Origin: Vibrio penaeicida
Lineage (GTDB): Bacteria; Pseudomonadota; Gammaproteobacteria; Enterobacterales; Vibrionaceae
DNA length: 64,000 nt
Assembly (NCBI RefSeq): GCF_019977755.1
Contig: NZ_AP025145.1
Location: forward strand, 1,860,001 to 1,924,000
Reading direction: 5' to 3'
The notes below the pieces were generated by a model. It did no database searches. It was given only the letters and a program-made list of their open reading frames with translations, and was not told the origin of the DNA. The position numbers and the translations under genes are program-made. This document shows, piece by piece, positions 28,773-38,549 of this stretch. Every line of letters starts with the position of its first letter. Positions within the stretch are counted from its first letter, which is position 1.

Positions 28773-31445
28773 TTAACTCTCAGTATTTAGCTCTCTCCAG
28801 ATATGCCGTAATAGAGCACCTAGCTTCCCAGCACTGACAGGCTTGGTAAGAAAATGAGCACCAATAGATTCTGCATTCACTCGAACTTCTGGGCTAGAAT
28901 CTCCAGAAATCACCACACTGGAAAATTCAGGTCGACTGGATTTACGTTTCAATTCCGCCACCACATCCAAAGTAGAGTACCCATCGTCTAAGTGAAAATC
29001 GGATATCAGGATAAAAGGATCGGTATTCGAGAACTCAAAGCGTTCAACATCTGAATAGTATTTAAATTCATGAACTTTGCACCCCCAACGCTCCAGTAGT
29101 TGCCTAGTGGTATCTAATACTTGAGGGTCGTTCTCCACAAGCAAAACAGGTAAACCGTCCATTTTTCTGGTTGGATAACTTTCCTGGTCGGGTTGAATTT
29201 TTGGGGCATCGCGTTTGCCTCTTGGTAATGCGACAGAAAAACCCGTTCCGCGCTCAGACGAATAGACCTTTATGTCCCCTTCCATCAGTTTTACGAGCTG
29301 CATCGTGATAGCAAGCCCTAAACCAAGACCCGACTTGCCCTCTGTCTGCGTTTTTTTGCCTTGGTAAAACTCTTTGAATATTTTTTGTTGCTCATGCAGT
29401 GGAATACCCGATCCGTTATCCCAAACTTGTATCTGAATCTGCTCGGTTCTATTTCTTACTCCTAACAGGATTTTCCCCTGTTCAGAATAGCGCACAGCAT
29501 TGGACAATAAGTTGCGCACGATTCGCTCCACCATCGCGAGATCCGCAAATGCATGTGAGGAAGTGGGCACATAATGGAGCATCGATTCTGGTTTATTCAA
29601 ACCATGCCGATACTCTTGAGCAAGGCGAGCGAGCATTCCATCCAACGCAAAGTGTTCTAACCTTGGTGTGATCGCTCCGGCTTCTAGCCGTGAGAAGTCA
29701 AGAATATCTGTAAAGAGCTGATTCATGCTTTGATGCGCAAAGTACAGGTCTTCCAGCCGCTCGTAATACTGAGCATGTCGAGCGTCTTCTAAAAGTGGTT
29801 CCAATAACAGCCCCATCGCGTGTAATGGTTGCCGGAGATCGTGGCTAGCAGACGCTAAGAATTGAGATTTGGCTCGGTCGGCGGATTCGGCTTTCTCCAT
29901 GGCACATATCATCGCATTTTCCGCCGCTTTTCGGTTGGTGATGTCCGTATGCACCCCAACCGTCCCACCTTGCTCTGTTCGTCGCTCAATGATGGAAACC
30001 CAAGTTTCGCTGCTTAACTCCAAATCCAAATTTTGGATTTGGTTATCTCTCAGTGCCAACCTTTTTTCTAGGTAATTTTCCGGTTGAATGACCTTATTGT
30101 GACGAGCTAACCACAGCAACAAATCGGAAAAGTCTCGCCCCTCCATATCCCATGTTTCGGGGAATCCGTACAACTCCCGATATCGAGCATTACATAAGAT
30201 GAGTTTGTCTTTTTCATCATATAAAACAAAACCTTCTGTAATACTCTCTATCGCATCCAGTAACTGATTCTGAGCCTGACTGGCAGCATTTCTTGCTTGT
30301 TTTAATTGGTGCTCTCTGTCTTGGATTGTATCGACAAAAAACTTCAACGTGCCCGCCATGTCTGTGATTTCGTCATTGCCTTTCAACGGTATGCGGACAA
30401 GCGTTCCTTTCGCGTGCGCTTCCATACTGGTTTTCAGGGTTTGTATGCGGCTGATAACCGAGCGGTCGATATAAAGGAAAATACCGACACCGGCAACAAC
30501 GCATATAATGGCGGCAAGGACTAACTGAATGGTTCTCTGTTTTGTCTCTTCAACAATATCTTGGTTTTGACGCATGACCTTTTGTTCGATTTGGTCAATG
30601 ATCACCGTAGTAACAGACAAAAATCGGCTAACGCTTTGCCTATGTTGGGAAAACACACCATCCAACTCAGACTGAACTTGGAATTTTCTTTTATTCAGAG
30701 CAAACAGACCGTTGTCTCCCTCTGCAAGTTCAACAATTTTGGCTAACGCTTGTTGGTGCTTTGACCTATTTTCCTTGTCAAAAAGCGAAATGTTAGACGC
30801 CAACTGCTGCTCTAACGTATCAAATTCATTCTGATATCGGCGCAGCAAAACAGGATGTTCAACTCCGTTGAGTTGATTGAGTAAACTGGACATATTGGCG
30901 AACATCAGATACCAGTTTGAGTGATAGGTTTGCTTGGTTCCTCCTTCAATCGTATTGTGCGCTTTTGTAAAATCAGACTGCAATTGGTTAATCTTGGCAA
31001 GCGTACGTCGCCGGCTGTCATCCCACCTAATTCGCTTTGATACCAAGTGGTTAAGTTCATGAAAACTGTCCGATAAATCAGAACGATAACCGTTCAAACG
31101 CTCTGCTTGTTCAGTATTCACAGCATTGGTGGAGAGCTGCTCGATGGCATTCCCCAACAGTGAATCTTGATCCCGAACTTGAAACATTACAGACTCGTTT
31201 GCCTGCAATGAACGAGCGGTCATCATGGAAGGAGCAAAAGACATCAGTGACGCGTTAAATTGCCTTAAGTCAGATGCCGCTATGATCGCTTTGACACCAT
31301 CAACAGCAACATCATTAAAACGCTTTTGGAATCCATTGTAAGCATTGATGGCCATGGCACTCACCAGCACCGCCAGTAATACCAAAACCCCAAGAGAAAG
31401 GAACATGCGTACCGAAATTCCGTAACGAGAGCGAACAAGCTTCAT
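28773..31445 (-). CDS. Hybrid sensor histidine kinase (HAMP-PAS-HisKA-HATPase-REC)
   Basis: An 890-residue membrane hybrid kinase. The first membrane segment (about 11-30) and second (about 305-325, LVLAAIICVVAGVGIFLYI) enclose a long helical periplasmic domain of about 270 residues of the TorS/helical-bundle type. HAMP, a PAS domain (ESITEGFVLYDEKDKLILC), the H box (SASHDLRQPLHAMG), the ATP-binding N and G boxes (RNLLSNAVRYSEQGKI, GLGLGLAITMQL) and a C-terminal receiver (PVLLVENDPQVL; ILISDFHLDDG) follow. No phosphotransfer domain or DNA-binding regulator is adjacent. Its start lies 5 bp after the stop of an AapJ-like binding protein gene, suggesting that the binding protein presents an amino acid to it, as TorT does to TorS. 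Confidence 0.93.
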   Translation of the reverse strand: MKLVRSRYGISVRMFLSLGVLVLLAVLVSAMAINAYNGFQKRFNDVAVDGVKAIIAASDLRQFNASLMSFAPSMMTARSLQANESVMFQVRDQDSLLGNAIEQLSTNAVNTEQAERLNGYRSDLSDSFHELNHLVSKRIRWDDSRRRTLAKINQLQSDFTKAHNTIEGGTKQTYHSNWYLMFANMSSLLNQLNGVEHPVLLRRYQNEFDTLEQQLASNISLFDKENRSKHQQALAKIVELAEGDNGLFALNKRKFQVQSELDGVFSQHRQSVSRFLSVTTVIIDQIEQKVMRQNQDIVEETKQRTIQLVLAAIICVVAGVGIFLYIDRSVISRIQTLKTSMEAHAKGTLVRIPLKGNDEITDMAGTLKFFVDTIQDREHQLKQARNAASQAQNQLLDAIESITEGFVLYDEKDKLILCNARYRELYGFPETWDMEGRDFSDLLLWLARHNKVIQPENYLEKRLALRDNQIQNLDLELSSETWVSIIERRTEQGGTVGVHTDITNRKAAENAMICAMEKAESADRAKSQFLASASHDLRQPLHAMGLLLEPLLEDARHAQYYERLEDLYFAHQSMNQLFTDILDFSRLEAGAITPRLEHFALDGMLARLAQEYRHGLNKPESMLHYVPTSSHAFADLAMVERIVRNLLSNAVRYSEQGKILLGVRNRTEQIQIQVWDNGSGIPLHEQQKIFKEFYQGKKTQTEGKSGLGLGLAITMQLVKLMEGDIKVYSSERGTGFSVALPRGKRDAPKIQPDQESYPTRKMDGLPVLLVENDPQVLDTTRQLLERWGCKVHEFKYYSDVERFEFSNTDPFILISDFHLDDGYSTLDVVAELKRKSSRPEFSSVVISGDSSPEVRVNAESIGAHFLTKPVSAGKLGALLRHIWRELNTES

Positions 31446-31450
31446 ATTAA

Positions 31451-32485
31451 TTACCGAAAAGGCGCTGGTTGATGTAAGCCACCGTTAGTCCAAAGTTCGT
31501 TCACCCCTCGATTTATTCCCTCAATAGATGCCTCACTTAGGTTCTGGCTATACAACTCTTCATAATTACCGACATCTCTAATAATTCTGAACGCCCATTT
31601 GGCATCCAAACCTAGGCTGCCTAGCCACGCTTCGGGGGTATTCAGTAGTCGCTTCGCCTCTGGGCTGAGCTTGGTATCCGCGTTGGTAACATTTTGACTA
31701 CTCAACCCTAAGTACTCAGCAAGAAGAGGGACTTGGCTGCTCCAACGCACCACATCGAACCAGTTAGGATCATCATCTCTGACATAGGGTCCTAGCGGCT
31801 CACGAGAAATCACATCACTCAGTAAATGATAGCCATTAGGGTCATCCAGCAACCCTGTTAAACCACCGAGCAAATCGGTGACTTCCGAGGTCATTAACTG
31901 ACAACGGCTCCGTAAGAATGCATGCCATCGCCCGGCTTGACTCTCGGTTTCAAGTATTTCGAAGGGTAAGTTGTTCTGCTGGATATAATCTTTAATGTTT
32001 TCAAGTGATGTGGTTCCTTTGGTTACACACACGGTCGCTTTATCCAATTCTGCAGCCCGATCGATTGCTACTGTTTTCTTCCCATTAACGTATTTATTGA
32101 TGAGCAGCCTCTGTTCGTCATACAGGGTCACCCCCGTAAAACTCAGCCCCAAACTCACATCGCGCTGAAATGTCCATGTCGCTGTGCGAATAATCACATC
32201 AACTTCTTTGTTTGCCAACGCCTTAAATCGCCCTTGGCTATCCAAGGGGATGTATTGAACGGCTTCGACATCCTTAAGAACGGCGGCAGCGATGGTTCGG
32301 CAGAAATCAACATCAAACCCTTTCCACTTCCCATCTCGACTTCGCGTTGCAAAACCGAAATCGTCAATCCCGACCCCGCAACGTAAATACCCCCGCTCTT
32401 GAACAGCTTGTAGTGTCTCTCCTCCCCACACCCGTTCCGCTTGAAATAGGACAACAATCAATATGCCCAACACGATTTTTTTCAT
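31451..32485 (-). CDS. AapJ-like amino-acid binding protein, probable partner of hybrid kinase
   Basis: A 344-residue periplasmic binding protein of the general L-amino-acid (AapJ) type. A signal peptide (MKKIVLGILIVVLFQAERVWG) is followed by family motifs RCGVGIDDFGFATRS, GFDVDFCRTIAAAVL, VDVIIRTATWTFQRDV, CVTKGTTSLEN and the AapJ-type end (GVNELWTNGGL). It is a diverged paralogue of the AapJ encoded at 37309-38328. The frame opens at 32566, but ATG 32485 has AGGA 6 nt upstream and starts the signal peptide. It lies directly before the hybrid kinase gene and after the Na/Pi cotransporter-like gene in the same operon, so a sensing rather than transport role is likely (inference). Confidence 0.88.
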   Translation of the reverse strand: MKKIVLGILIVVLFQAERVWGGETLQAVQERGYLRCGVGIDDFGFATRSRDGKWKGFDVDFCRTIAAAVLKDVEAVQYIPLDSQGRFKALANKEVDVIIRTATWTFQRDVSLGLSFTGVTLYDEQRLLINKYVNGKKTVAIDRAAELDKATVCVTKGTTSLENIKDYIQQNNLPFEILETESQAGRWHAFLRSRCQLMTSEVTDLLGGLTGLLDDPNGYHLLSDVISREPLGPYVRDDDPNWFDVVRWSSQVPLLAEYLGLSSQNVTNADTKLSPEAKRLLNTPEAWLGSLGLDAKWAFRIIRDVGNYEELYSQNLSEASIEGINRGVNELWTNGGLHQPAPFR

Positions 32486-32531
32486 GCACATTCCTTTCTG
32501 CAATGATACTTTTTGGTTAGACCCTGTTGCT

Positions 32532-34166
32532 CTAGACCATTCCCTCAAAAGGCTTTTTCTCTTCAAAGGATAGCAACATCGGCTTCACAACGGACAAAAT
32601 TTGAGCATCGATGTAACAAAGATCGCGAATCAAATCCATGTGATACGCGCTGGTCTCTAAACTTTCTATTTTGCCTGCTTTAATACGCCGAATATGTTCT
32701 CGAACGCCCTCTTCTTCCATTTCGTTTATTTGCTTTCGTTCGTGGTAAATTTGCTCCGCCATCGCCTGATCATTGGTGATAAACGTGCCAAGCATTAGCT
32801 TTAGTCGCCGATGAACGTGTTTGTGTATCGACAACAATTCCTGTTCACCTCCTGATGAGAAATGCCTATTTTGGTTAGCTTTGGTGGCTAATATTGTTGC
32901 CATGCTCTCAGTAAGATCACCGATATGCTCCAATTTCGTTGAGAACACGAGAATTTCCGTAACACGTTTACTTTCAAATTTATCCAACTCCGTCCTACTG
33001 ACGGCTGAAAGAAAATGGCGGATTTTTTCGTGCAATTCGTCAATGCTATTATCGAGCGCACCTATTCGCTCTGCCGTTTTCAAGTCGTTGTTCACAATCG
33101 CGTCGCGAGTGAGGAGTAACATTTTGTCGACCACATCGCCCATTCTCATGGTTTCTCTTAACGCAGCGGCAAGCGCCGTTTTCGGATCGCCGATGTAATC
33201 GCTGTCTAAGTGCCGTGTATCGTCAGAAGCAGGCTGTTTCGAGTTGGAGCCTAAAATAGTGGACATGAAATCGGCGACAGGATGAATAAAACCAATAAAG
33301 AACAAAGCAATAGCGATGTTAAACATCATGTGAAAATGGACCAGCTGACGTGAATCCGAACTGTCTATGTAGCGCATTAACTCAGGTAGGTATGCCAAAA
33401 AGGGGCTGACCACTAACACGCCCGAGAGCTTAAACAATCCATTTCCAATAGGGACACGCCGAGCGATAGGCGCGTCATTCAATGTCGCCATGATAGGAGG
33501 TAACGCACTGCCAAGGTTCGCCCCTAAAATCATGGCAAAGGCTAATTCCAGGGGTAAAACTTGGTTGGAGACCATTGAAACAATCAGTAAAACAACCGCT
33601 AAACTGGAATGCAGCAGCCAAGTCAGCAGTGCCGCCAAAATAATGCCCAACCCAATTTCGCTTTCAAGTGCGCCAATGAGATGAACTAATAACGAGGATT
33701 CATTTAAAAACGCGGACAACTCCACCAAGATTTTCAGCGATAAGAGCATGAGCCCCAACCCAAACAGCGCGTAGCCAGAGCTTTGTACGACAAACGCCTT
33801 GCCATGCTTACGAAGTAAATGCCCCAAAATCATCAGGAAAGGGGATATCCAACTGGCATCAAAAGTAAGCACCTGTGCCACTAACGTCGTGCCGACATCT
33901 GCCCCCAGCATAACGGCCAATGCTGGTGCGGTGCTGATCAACCCACGAGCAGAAAAGGAGGCCACCATTAACCCTGTTGCTGTGCTGCTTTGCAACAAAG
34001 TGGTGACCCCTGCCCCTACAAGCAAAGCGGAAAATCGATTGGCAACACTCATGCCTATGGCGACTTTCAAGTCATGACCAAACGCCTGAGTGATGCCTTT
34101 TCGTACCATATTCATCCCCCACAAAAGCAGGACTATCGCCCCGAACAGAGATAATAAAGTTTGCAT
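32532..34166 (-). CDS. Na/Pi cotransporter family protein with PhoU-like domain
   Basis: A 544-residue membrane protein. The first 300 residues contain the repeated QSS motif region (TTLLQSSTATGLMVASFS; WLLHSSLAVVLLIVS) and the GADVGTTL/GANLGSALPP motifs of the NptA/SLC34-like family. After TM segments, residues 330-530 form a helical PhoU-like domain (MGDVVDKMLLLTRDAI; LEHIGDLTESMATIL). Such proteins import phosphate with sodium, or may move other anions. It sits between the aapP ATPase and the second AapJ-like gene, an unusual place for a phosphate carrier, and may instead be a solute carrier tied to the amino-acid system. Confidence 0.88.
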   Translation of the reverse strand: MQTLLSLFGAIVLLLWGMNMVRKGITQAFGHDLKVAIGMSVANRFSALLVGAGVTTLLQSSTATGLMVASFSARGLISTAPALAVMLGADVGTTLVAQVLTFDASWISPFLMILGHLLRKHGKAFVVQSSGYALFGLGLMLLSLKILVELSAFLNESSLLVHLIGALESEIGLGIILAALLTWLLHSSLAVVLLIVSMVSNQVLPLELAFAMILGANLGSALPPIMATLNDAPIARRVPIGNGLFKLSGVLVVSPFLAYLPELMRYIDSSDSRQLVHFHMMFNIAIALFFIGFIHPVADFMSTILGSNSKQPASDDTRHLDSDYIGDPKTALAAALRETMRMGDVVDKMLLLTRDAIVNNDLKTAERIGALDNSIDELHEKIRHFLSAVSRTELDKFESKRVTEILVFSTKLEHIGDLTESMATILATKANQNRHFSSGGEQELLSIHKHVHRRLKLMLGTFITNDQAMAEQIYHERKQINEMEEEGVREHIRRIKAGKIESLETSAYHMDLIRDLCYIDAQILSVVKPMLLSFEEKKPFEGMV

Positions 34167-34184
34167 AATGACCTTTACTTGGAA

Positions 34185-34925
34185 TTAGTGAGAGAGTATT
34201 TGACTCAAAAACGATCGTGTTCTGTCGACTCTCGGATGATTAAAGAAATTCTCAGGATCGTTCTCTTCCACGATCTCCCCTCCGTCCATAAAAATCACTC
34301 GGTCAGCCACTTCTTTGGCAAACCCCATTTCATGCGTTACGCACACCATTGTCATGCCTTCTTCTGCGAGCTCGACCATCACATCCAGCACCTCTTTTAT
34401 CATCTCTGGATCAAGCGCAGAGGTGGGCTCATCGAACAGCATGACTTTGGGGTTCATGCATAACGAGCGAGCAATAGCCACGCGTTGTTGCTGACCGCCC
34501 GATAACTGACCTGGGTATTTGTGGCTATGCTCTGCGATGTTGACCCGCTTAAGAAAGTTCAACGCCATCACCTCCGCTTCTGCTTTTGGCATGCTGCGTA
34601 CAAGCATCGGAGCGAGCGTTAAGTTCTCTAAAATGGTCATATGAGGGAACAAATTGAAATGCTGGAAGACCATTCCAACATCGCTGCGCACATTCTCTAT
34701 ATTTTTGAGTGAATGATTCAGCTCTACCCCTTCAACGTGTATTTCCCCTTCTTGGTGTTCCTCCAAGCGGTTTAAGCAGCGTATTAGCGTCGATTTACCT
34801 GAACCAGAAGGTCCGCATAAAACGATTTTCTCGCCTTTTCTCACTTCAAAATCGATGTTTCTTAGTACGTGAAATTGGTCGTACCATTTATTCAACCCTT
34901 TCACTTCAATCATGACTTCACTCAT
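34185..34925 (-). CDS. aapP: Amino-acid ABC transporter ATP-binding protein
   Basis: A 246-residue ATPase of the polar amino-acid (GlnQ/AapP) class. Walker A is GPSGSGKST, the ABC signature [15 protein letters not shown], Walker [15 protein letters not shown], and the H-loop CVTHEMGFA. The ATG at 34925 has AGGAAAG upstream. The frame opens further back but would overlap aapM. It is the last transporter component of aapJQMP and powers general L-amino-acid uptake. Confidence 0.93.
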   Translation of the reverse strand: MSEVMIEVKGLNKWYDQFHVLRNIDFEVRKGEKIVLCGPSGSGKSTLIRCLNRLEEHQEGEIHVEGVELNHSLKNIENVRSDVGMVFQHFNLFPHMTILENLTLAPMLVRSMPKAEAEVMALNFLKRVNIAEHSHKYPGQLSGGQQQRVAIARSLCMNPKVMLFDEPTSALDPEMIKEVLDVMVELAEEGMTMVCVTHEMGFAKEVADRVIFMDGGEIVEENDPENFFNHPRVDRTRSFLSQILSH

Positions 34926-34936
34926 TTTCTTTCCTT

Positions 34937-36067
34937 TTAATGATGAGATTTCGCACCCTGTTCTTCTAAATGCTTTCCATAGCGACTCATGGAGTAGCAA
35001 ATTACCCAATACACGAACGCCCCAAACACGTAAGACTCTGCTTCAAAGCCAAGCCAATCTGCGTCTTGCGTTGTTGACTTCAGCATCCCCAGTAAGTCCA
35101 ATAGACCCACAATAAGAACCAAAGAGGTGTCTTTAAAAAGCGCAATACAGCGACCAATGAGTGGGGGTAAAACATGGCGTAGCGCTTGTGGGATCACGAT
35201 GTAAAACATGGTCCACCGATAATTCAGCCCCAGTGCTTTTGCCGCATCAAACTGCCCGTTGGGTATCGCCTGAAGCCCACCCCGAATGACTTCTGCTATG
35301 TAAGCGGATGAAAACAAAATGATGCCCACTTGAATTCTAAGCAGGTTATTGATGTCCATGCCTTCGGGCAAAAAGAGAGGCAACATAACGGATGCCATAA
35401 ACAGGATGGTGATCAGTGGCACGCCGCGAATCGTCTCTATTGAGGTGACACACCAAATTCTGAGTAGAGGAACGTTAGAAAAACGACCAAGTGCCAACAG
35501 AATGCCTAGCGGCACTGAGATAATGATGCCCACACAGGCCAGTAGAAGGCTGAGCATTAATCCCCCCCAGCGAGATTGATCCACTTCCGGCAGCCCTAAC
35601 GATCCTCCGCCAATTAACCAGTAGGCGACGAACGGCAGTACCAGCCACAGCGACACCATTCGCAACCCTTTCACTTTTTGCGTAATGGTCAGCCCTATCA
35701 CCCCAAACAGTAGGATTAGAGACAGCGTGGGCCGCCATACCTCTTCGGGCGGATAAATCCCAACCATTAATATGCGAAAATTCGCAACCACAAATGCCCA
35801 GCACGCTCCCGCACCTTCTACACGGCACGCTTGCGCACTGCCCTGCCATACACTGTCGATGAACGCCCAGCTAATGAATGGGGGAAGTCCCCACATCAGG
35901 ATGGTAATGGATAGTAAGGTCAACAAGCTGTTGTACCACCCATCAAACAAATTTTTATGTATCCAATGAACAATCCCTGTCACTTGAACGGGCGGTGTCA
36001 TAGGTGGTTGAGGGATGAACTCTATCGGCTCGCTGTTCACAATGGATCTTTCTATTACCGTCGTCAT
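34937..36067 (-). CDS. aapM: General L-amino-acid ABC transporter permease AapM
   Basis: A 376-residue inner-membrane permease. The first third has membrane helices and a Cys-bearing periplasmic loop ([11 protein letters not shown]) typical of AapM. The C-terminal 220 residues form the conserved HisM/BinPDT_1 domain with the EAA-type motif ([20 protein letters not shown] in part, [12 protein letters not shown]). It is spaced 11-12 bp from both neighbours, indicating one operon with aapQ and aapP. Confidence 0.93.
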   Translation of the reverse strand: MTTVIERSIVNSEPIEFIPQPPMTPPVQVTGIVHWIHKNLFDGWYNSLLTLLSITILMWGLPPFISWAFIDSVWQGSAQACRVEGAGACWAFVVANFRILMVGIYPPEEVWRPTLSLILLFGVIGLTITQKVKGLRMVSLWLVLPFVAYWLIGGGSLGLPEVDQSRWGGLMLSLLLACVGIIISVPLGILLALGRFSNVPLLRIWCVTSIETIRGVPLITILFMASVMLPLFLPEGMDINNLLRIQVGIILFSSAYIAEVIRGGLQAIPNGQFDAAKALGLNYRWTMFYIVIPQALRHVLPPLIGRCIALFKDTSLVLIVGLLDLLGMLKSTTQDADWLGFEAESYVFGAFVYWVICYSMSRYGKHLEEQGAKSHH

Positions 36068-36079
36068 TGCTCGCTCCTT

Positions 36080-37249
36080 CTAGCGCTCGACCAGTTGAAC
36101 TTTCGAGTTCAATGCATTCATTAACCAGGAAATCACAAGGTTGATTGCCATATAAACCGCCATCCACATCGCGATGATCTCAATCGCTTGGCCGTTTTGA
36201 CCTATGATGGTTCCGCCAATGGACACCATGTCTGGATACCCAATAGCAACGGCTAATGAGCTGTTCTTAACCAAACTTGCGTAGTCGTTGGTTGTCGCAG
36301 GGATCGTGACCCTAAGCGCCTGAGGAAGGAGGACCCGAGTGGTGATGTAAGATGATTTAAGCCCGAGCGCTTGTGCCGCTTCTATCTGTCCTTTATCAAC
36401 CGACTGCAATCCACTGCGCACGTTTTCTCCAATAAATGCTGCGGTGTACAGTACAAGCCCAACAAGCAGAGCAAGAAACTCGGGGCGTAGAGATATACCT
36501 CCCGCGAAGTTGAACCCTTGCTGCACGGGAATATCCCATGTAATGGGGTTACCTAGCATCAAGTACGTTAGCGTAGGCAACACGATGACAATACTTAATG
36601 CCAACCGACCTGTTGGCAACGAATGCCCCGTTCTTTCACTGTAGTTTTTTCCCCATTTCAGCAAAATCCCAAACAAAGCCAATGACACAATCAAAGAGAA
36701 AACCAGAACCGAGAAGCCATCGCCGGCCAGAGGTTTGGGGAGATAAAGCCCACGCACGTTTAGGCGTATATGTTCAGAAATTTCAATGCTTTCTCGCACA
36801 TGCGGTAGGCTCGCTAGAACAACGGTATACACAAAAATGAGTATCAGGAGCAGTGGAACATTCCGAAGTGATTCCACATAAACAGAAGCAAGCTTTTTAA
36901 CGATGTAGTTTTTGCTCACTCGACATACCCCAACGAATACGCCCAATATCGTGGATAACACAATGGCAATGAACGACACGTACACCGTATTCACCACACC
37001 ATTAACAAATGCCCACCCATAGCTATCAGTAGGAAAATAAACCAATAGCGAATCGCCAATAGGCAACCCAGCTTCTTGACTCAGAAATTCAAAACCAGAC
37101 TCAATCCCCCTTGCTTGAAGGTTTGATTGAGTATTTTGAAAAATTAAAAAAGCGAGCCAGAAAAGTGTTCCGAGCACCAACACCTGAGCGCTCAGCTTCA
37201 CAAAATGAGATTCACTGGCTTTTAACCGACTTATTGTTGAAATAGCCAC
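36080..37249 (-). CDS. aapQ: General L-amino-acid ABC transporter permease AapQ
   Basis: A 389-residue inner-membrane permease, the partner of AapM. One N-terminal helix (QVLVLGTLFWLAFLIF) and a periplasmic stretch precede the BinPDT_1 domain. The conserved NVPLLLILIF segment, the GENVRSGLQSVDKGQIEAAQALGLKSS EAA loop (in part) and LLPQALRVTIPATTNDY are seen. It lies 59 bp downstream of aapJ. Confidence 0.93.
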   Translation of the reverse strand: MAISTISRLKASESHFVKLSAQVLVLGTLFWLAFLIFQNTQSNLQARGIESGFEFLSQEAGLPIGDSLLVYFPTDSYGWAFVNGVVNTVYVSFIAIVLSTILGVFVGVCRVSKNYIVKKLASVYVESLRNVPLLLILIFVYTVVLASLPHVRESIEISEHIRLNVRGLYLPKPLAGDGFSVLVFSLIVSLALFGILLKWGKNYSERTGHSLPTGRLALSIVIVLPTLTYLMLGNPITWDIPVQQGFNFAGGISLRPEFLALLVGLVLYTAAFIGENVRSGLQSVDKGQIEAAQALGLKSSYITTRVLLPQALRVTIPATTNDYASLVKNSSLAVAIGYPDMVSIGGTIIGQNGQAIEIIAMWMAVYMAINLVISWLMNALNSKVQLVER

Positions 37250-37308
37250 ACATTTTCCCTCAATAGGTGGCTTGGTTTAACATCGACATAAACCAAGCCA
37301 TGTCAGTG

Positions 37309-38328
37309 TTAACGGATTGGGTAAGCGTACATAAGACCGCCATTGACCCACATTGAATTGACACCTCGCTCTAACCCTAGCGGCGTGTTCTTTCCTAAGT
37401 TACGTTCAAAGATTTCTTCGTAGTTTCCGACCGCCAGCAACGAACGTTTCAACCATTCAGGGTCGAGGCTGAGTGCTTTACCCATATTCCCAGAAGCCCC
37501 TAACATTCTTTGCACACTAGGATCCTTGGATATTTTGGTCTGCTCGCTCACGTTACTTTGAGTGATGCCTTTTTCTTCGGCTTGCATTAACCCATTGATG
37601 ACCCAAGTGACGAGATCTTTCCATTGGTTATCACCATGGCGAACCAAAGGCGCGAGTGGCTCTTTGGAAATGAGGTGATTGAGAATCACGTGCTTAGAGG
37701 AGTCTGGTAGCGTTGAACGCCACGACGCCAGTTGGCTCACATCGGTCGTAAAAGCATCACACCGACCTGACTTGTACGCATTGAAGGCTTCCTTTTTTCC
37801 CTCAAAAACCACCGCTTCTAGCTTGATGCTATTGGCTCGCGCAAAGTCGGTCAGGTTGAGTTCTGTGGTTGTGCCAGTCGTCACACACACTGACGCCCCA
37901 TTAAGTTGCAAGGCGTGCTTGATGCCAAGCTGTTTATTCACCATAAAACCTTGACCGTCGTAATACACAACTTTAGTAAAATCGACGCCCTCTTTGGTGT
38001 CGCGTTTCATTGTCCATGTGGTGGTTCTTGAGGTCATGTCGACCTGGCCAGAAGCCAATGCGACAATTTTCTGCTTCGACGCTAGCGGAACAAATTTCAC
38101 TTTTTCCGCATCACCGAGCACCGCGGCAGCGACTGCACGGCAAATATCCACATCCAGCCCCACCCATCGCCCACTGCTATCAGGGTTGGAAAACCCAGGT
38201 GTACCTTCACTGACTCCGCATGCCAGCTCGCCTTTCTTCCGAATATCGTCGATTGTTCCAGCTTGAACAAAACCCGATCCGAATACTGCTAGAGCGGCTA
38301 ATGCACTCCATACCTTCCTTGTCACCAT
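37309..38328 (-). CDS. aapJ: General L-amino-acid ABC transporter binding protein AapJ
   Basis: A 339-residue periplasmic receptor of the broad-range amino-acid transporter. A signal peptide (MVTRKVWSALAALAVFGSGFVQA in two halves) is followed by LACGVSEGTPGFS, GLDVDICRAVAAAVLGD, DMTSRTTTWTMKRD and CVTTGTTTELNLTDF. The end GVNSMWVNGGLMY is diagnostic of the AapJ family. The ATG at 38328 has GGAGG 5 nt upstream; an upstream ATG at 38349 has none. It is the first gene of the aap operon, and a likely promoter lies in 38329-38421. Confidence 0.95.
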   Translation of the reverse strand: MVTRKVWSALAALAVFGSGFVQAGTIDDIRKKGELACGVSEGTPGFSNPDSSGRWVGLDVDICRAVAAAVLGDAEKVKFVPLASKQKIVALASGQVDMTSRTTTWTMKRDTKEGVDFTKVVYYDGQGFMVNKQLGIKHALQLNGASVCVTTGTTTELNLTDFARANSIKLEAVVFEGKKEAFNAYKSGRCDAFTTDVSQLASWRSTLPDSSKHVILNHLISKEPLAPLVRHGDNQWKDLVTWVINGLMQAEEKGITQSNVSEQTKISKDPSVQRMLGASGNMGKALSLDPEWLKRSLLAVGNYEEIFERNLGKNTPLGLERGVNSMWVNGGLMYAYPIR

Positions 38329-38421
38329 AAATCCTCCATTCGTGTTCATGGCATACAGGGGACTTACCCTGTTTATCCAGTGTATGGAGTCTTATGGAGA
38401 AGAAATATTGGGCAGAAGTAG

Positions 38422-38454
38422 AAAATAAAAGAGGCATTGGTTATAGAACCTCTT
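38422..38454 (-). terminator. Probable terminator of hydantoin-type cluster
   Basis: On the minus strand, AAGAGG pairs with CCTCTT over a 14-nt loop that is itself palindromic (GGTTCTATAACC), followed by TTTTATTTT. It would separate the DUF917 gene from the aap operon. Confidence 0.55.
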
Positions 38455-38549
38455 CCGATTAATCCGAAAGGAATACGACTTTCGACAGCGCATAGAAAAT
38501 AAACTGGGGGCAACAGATATATGCCGCCCCAATTACTGACGAATACACG

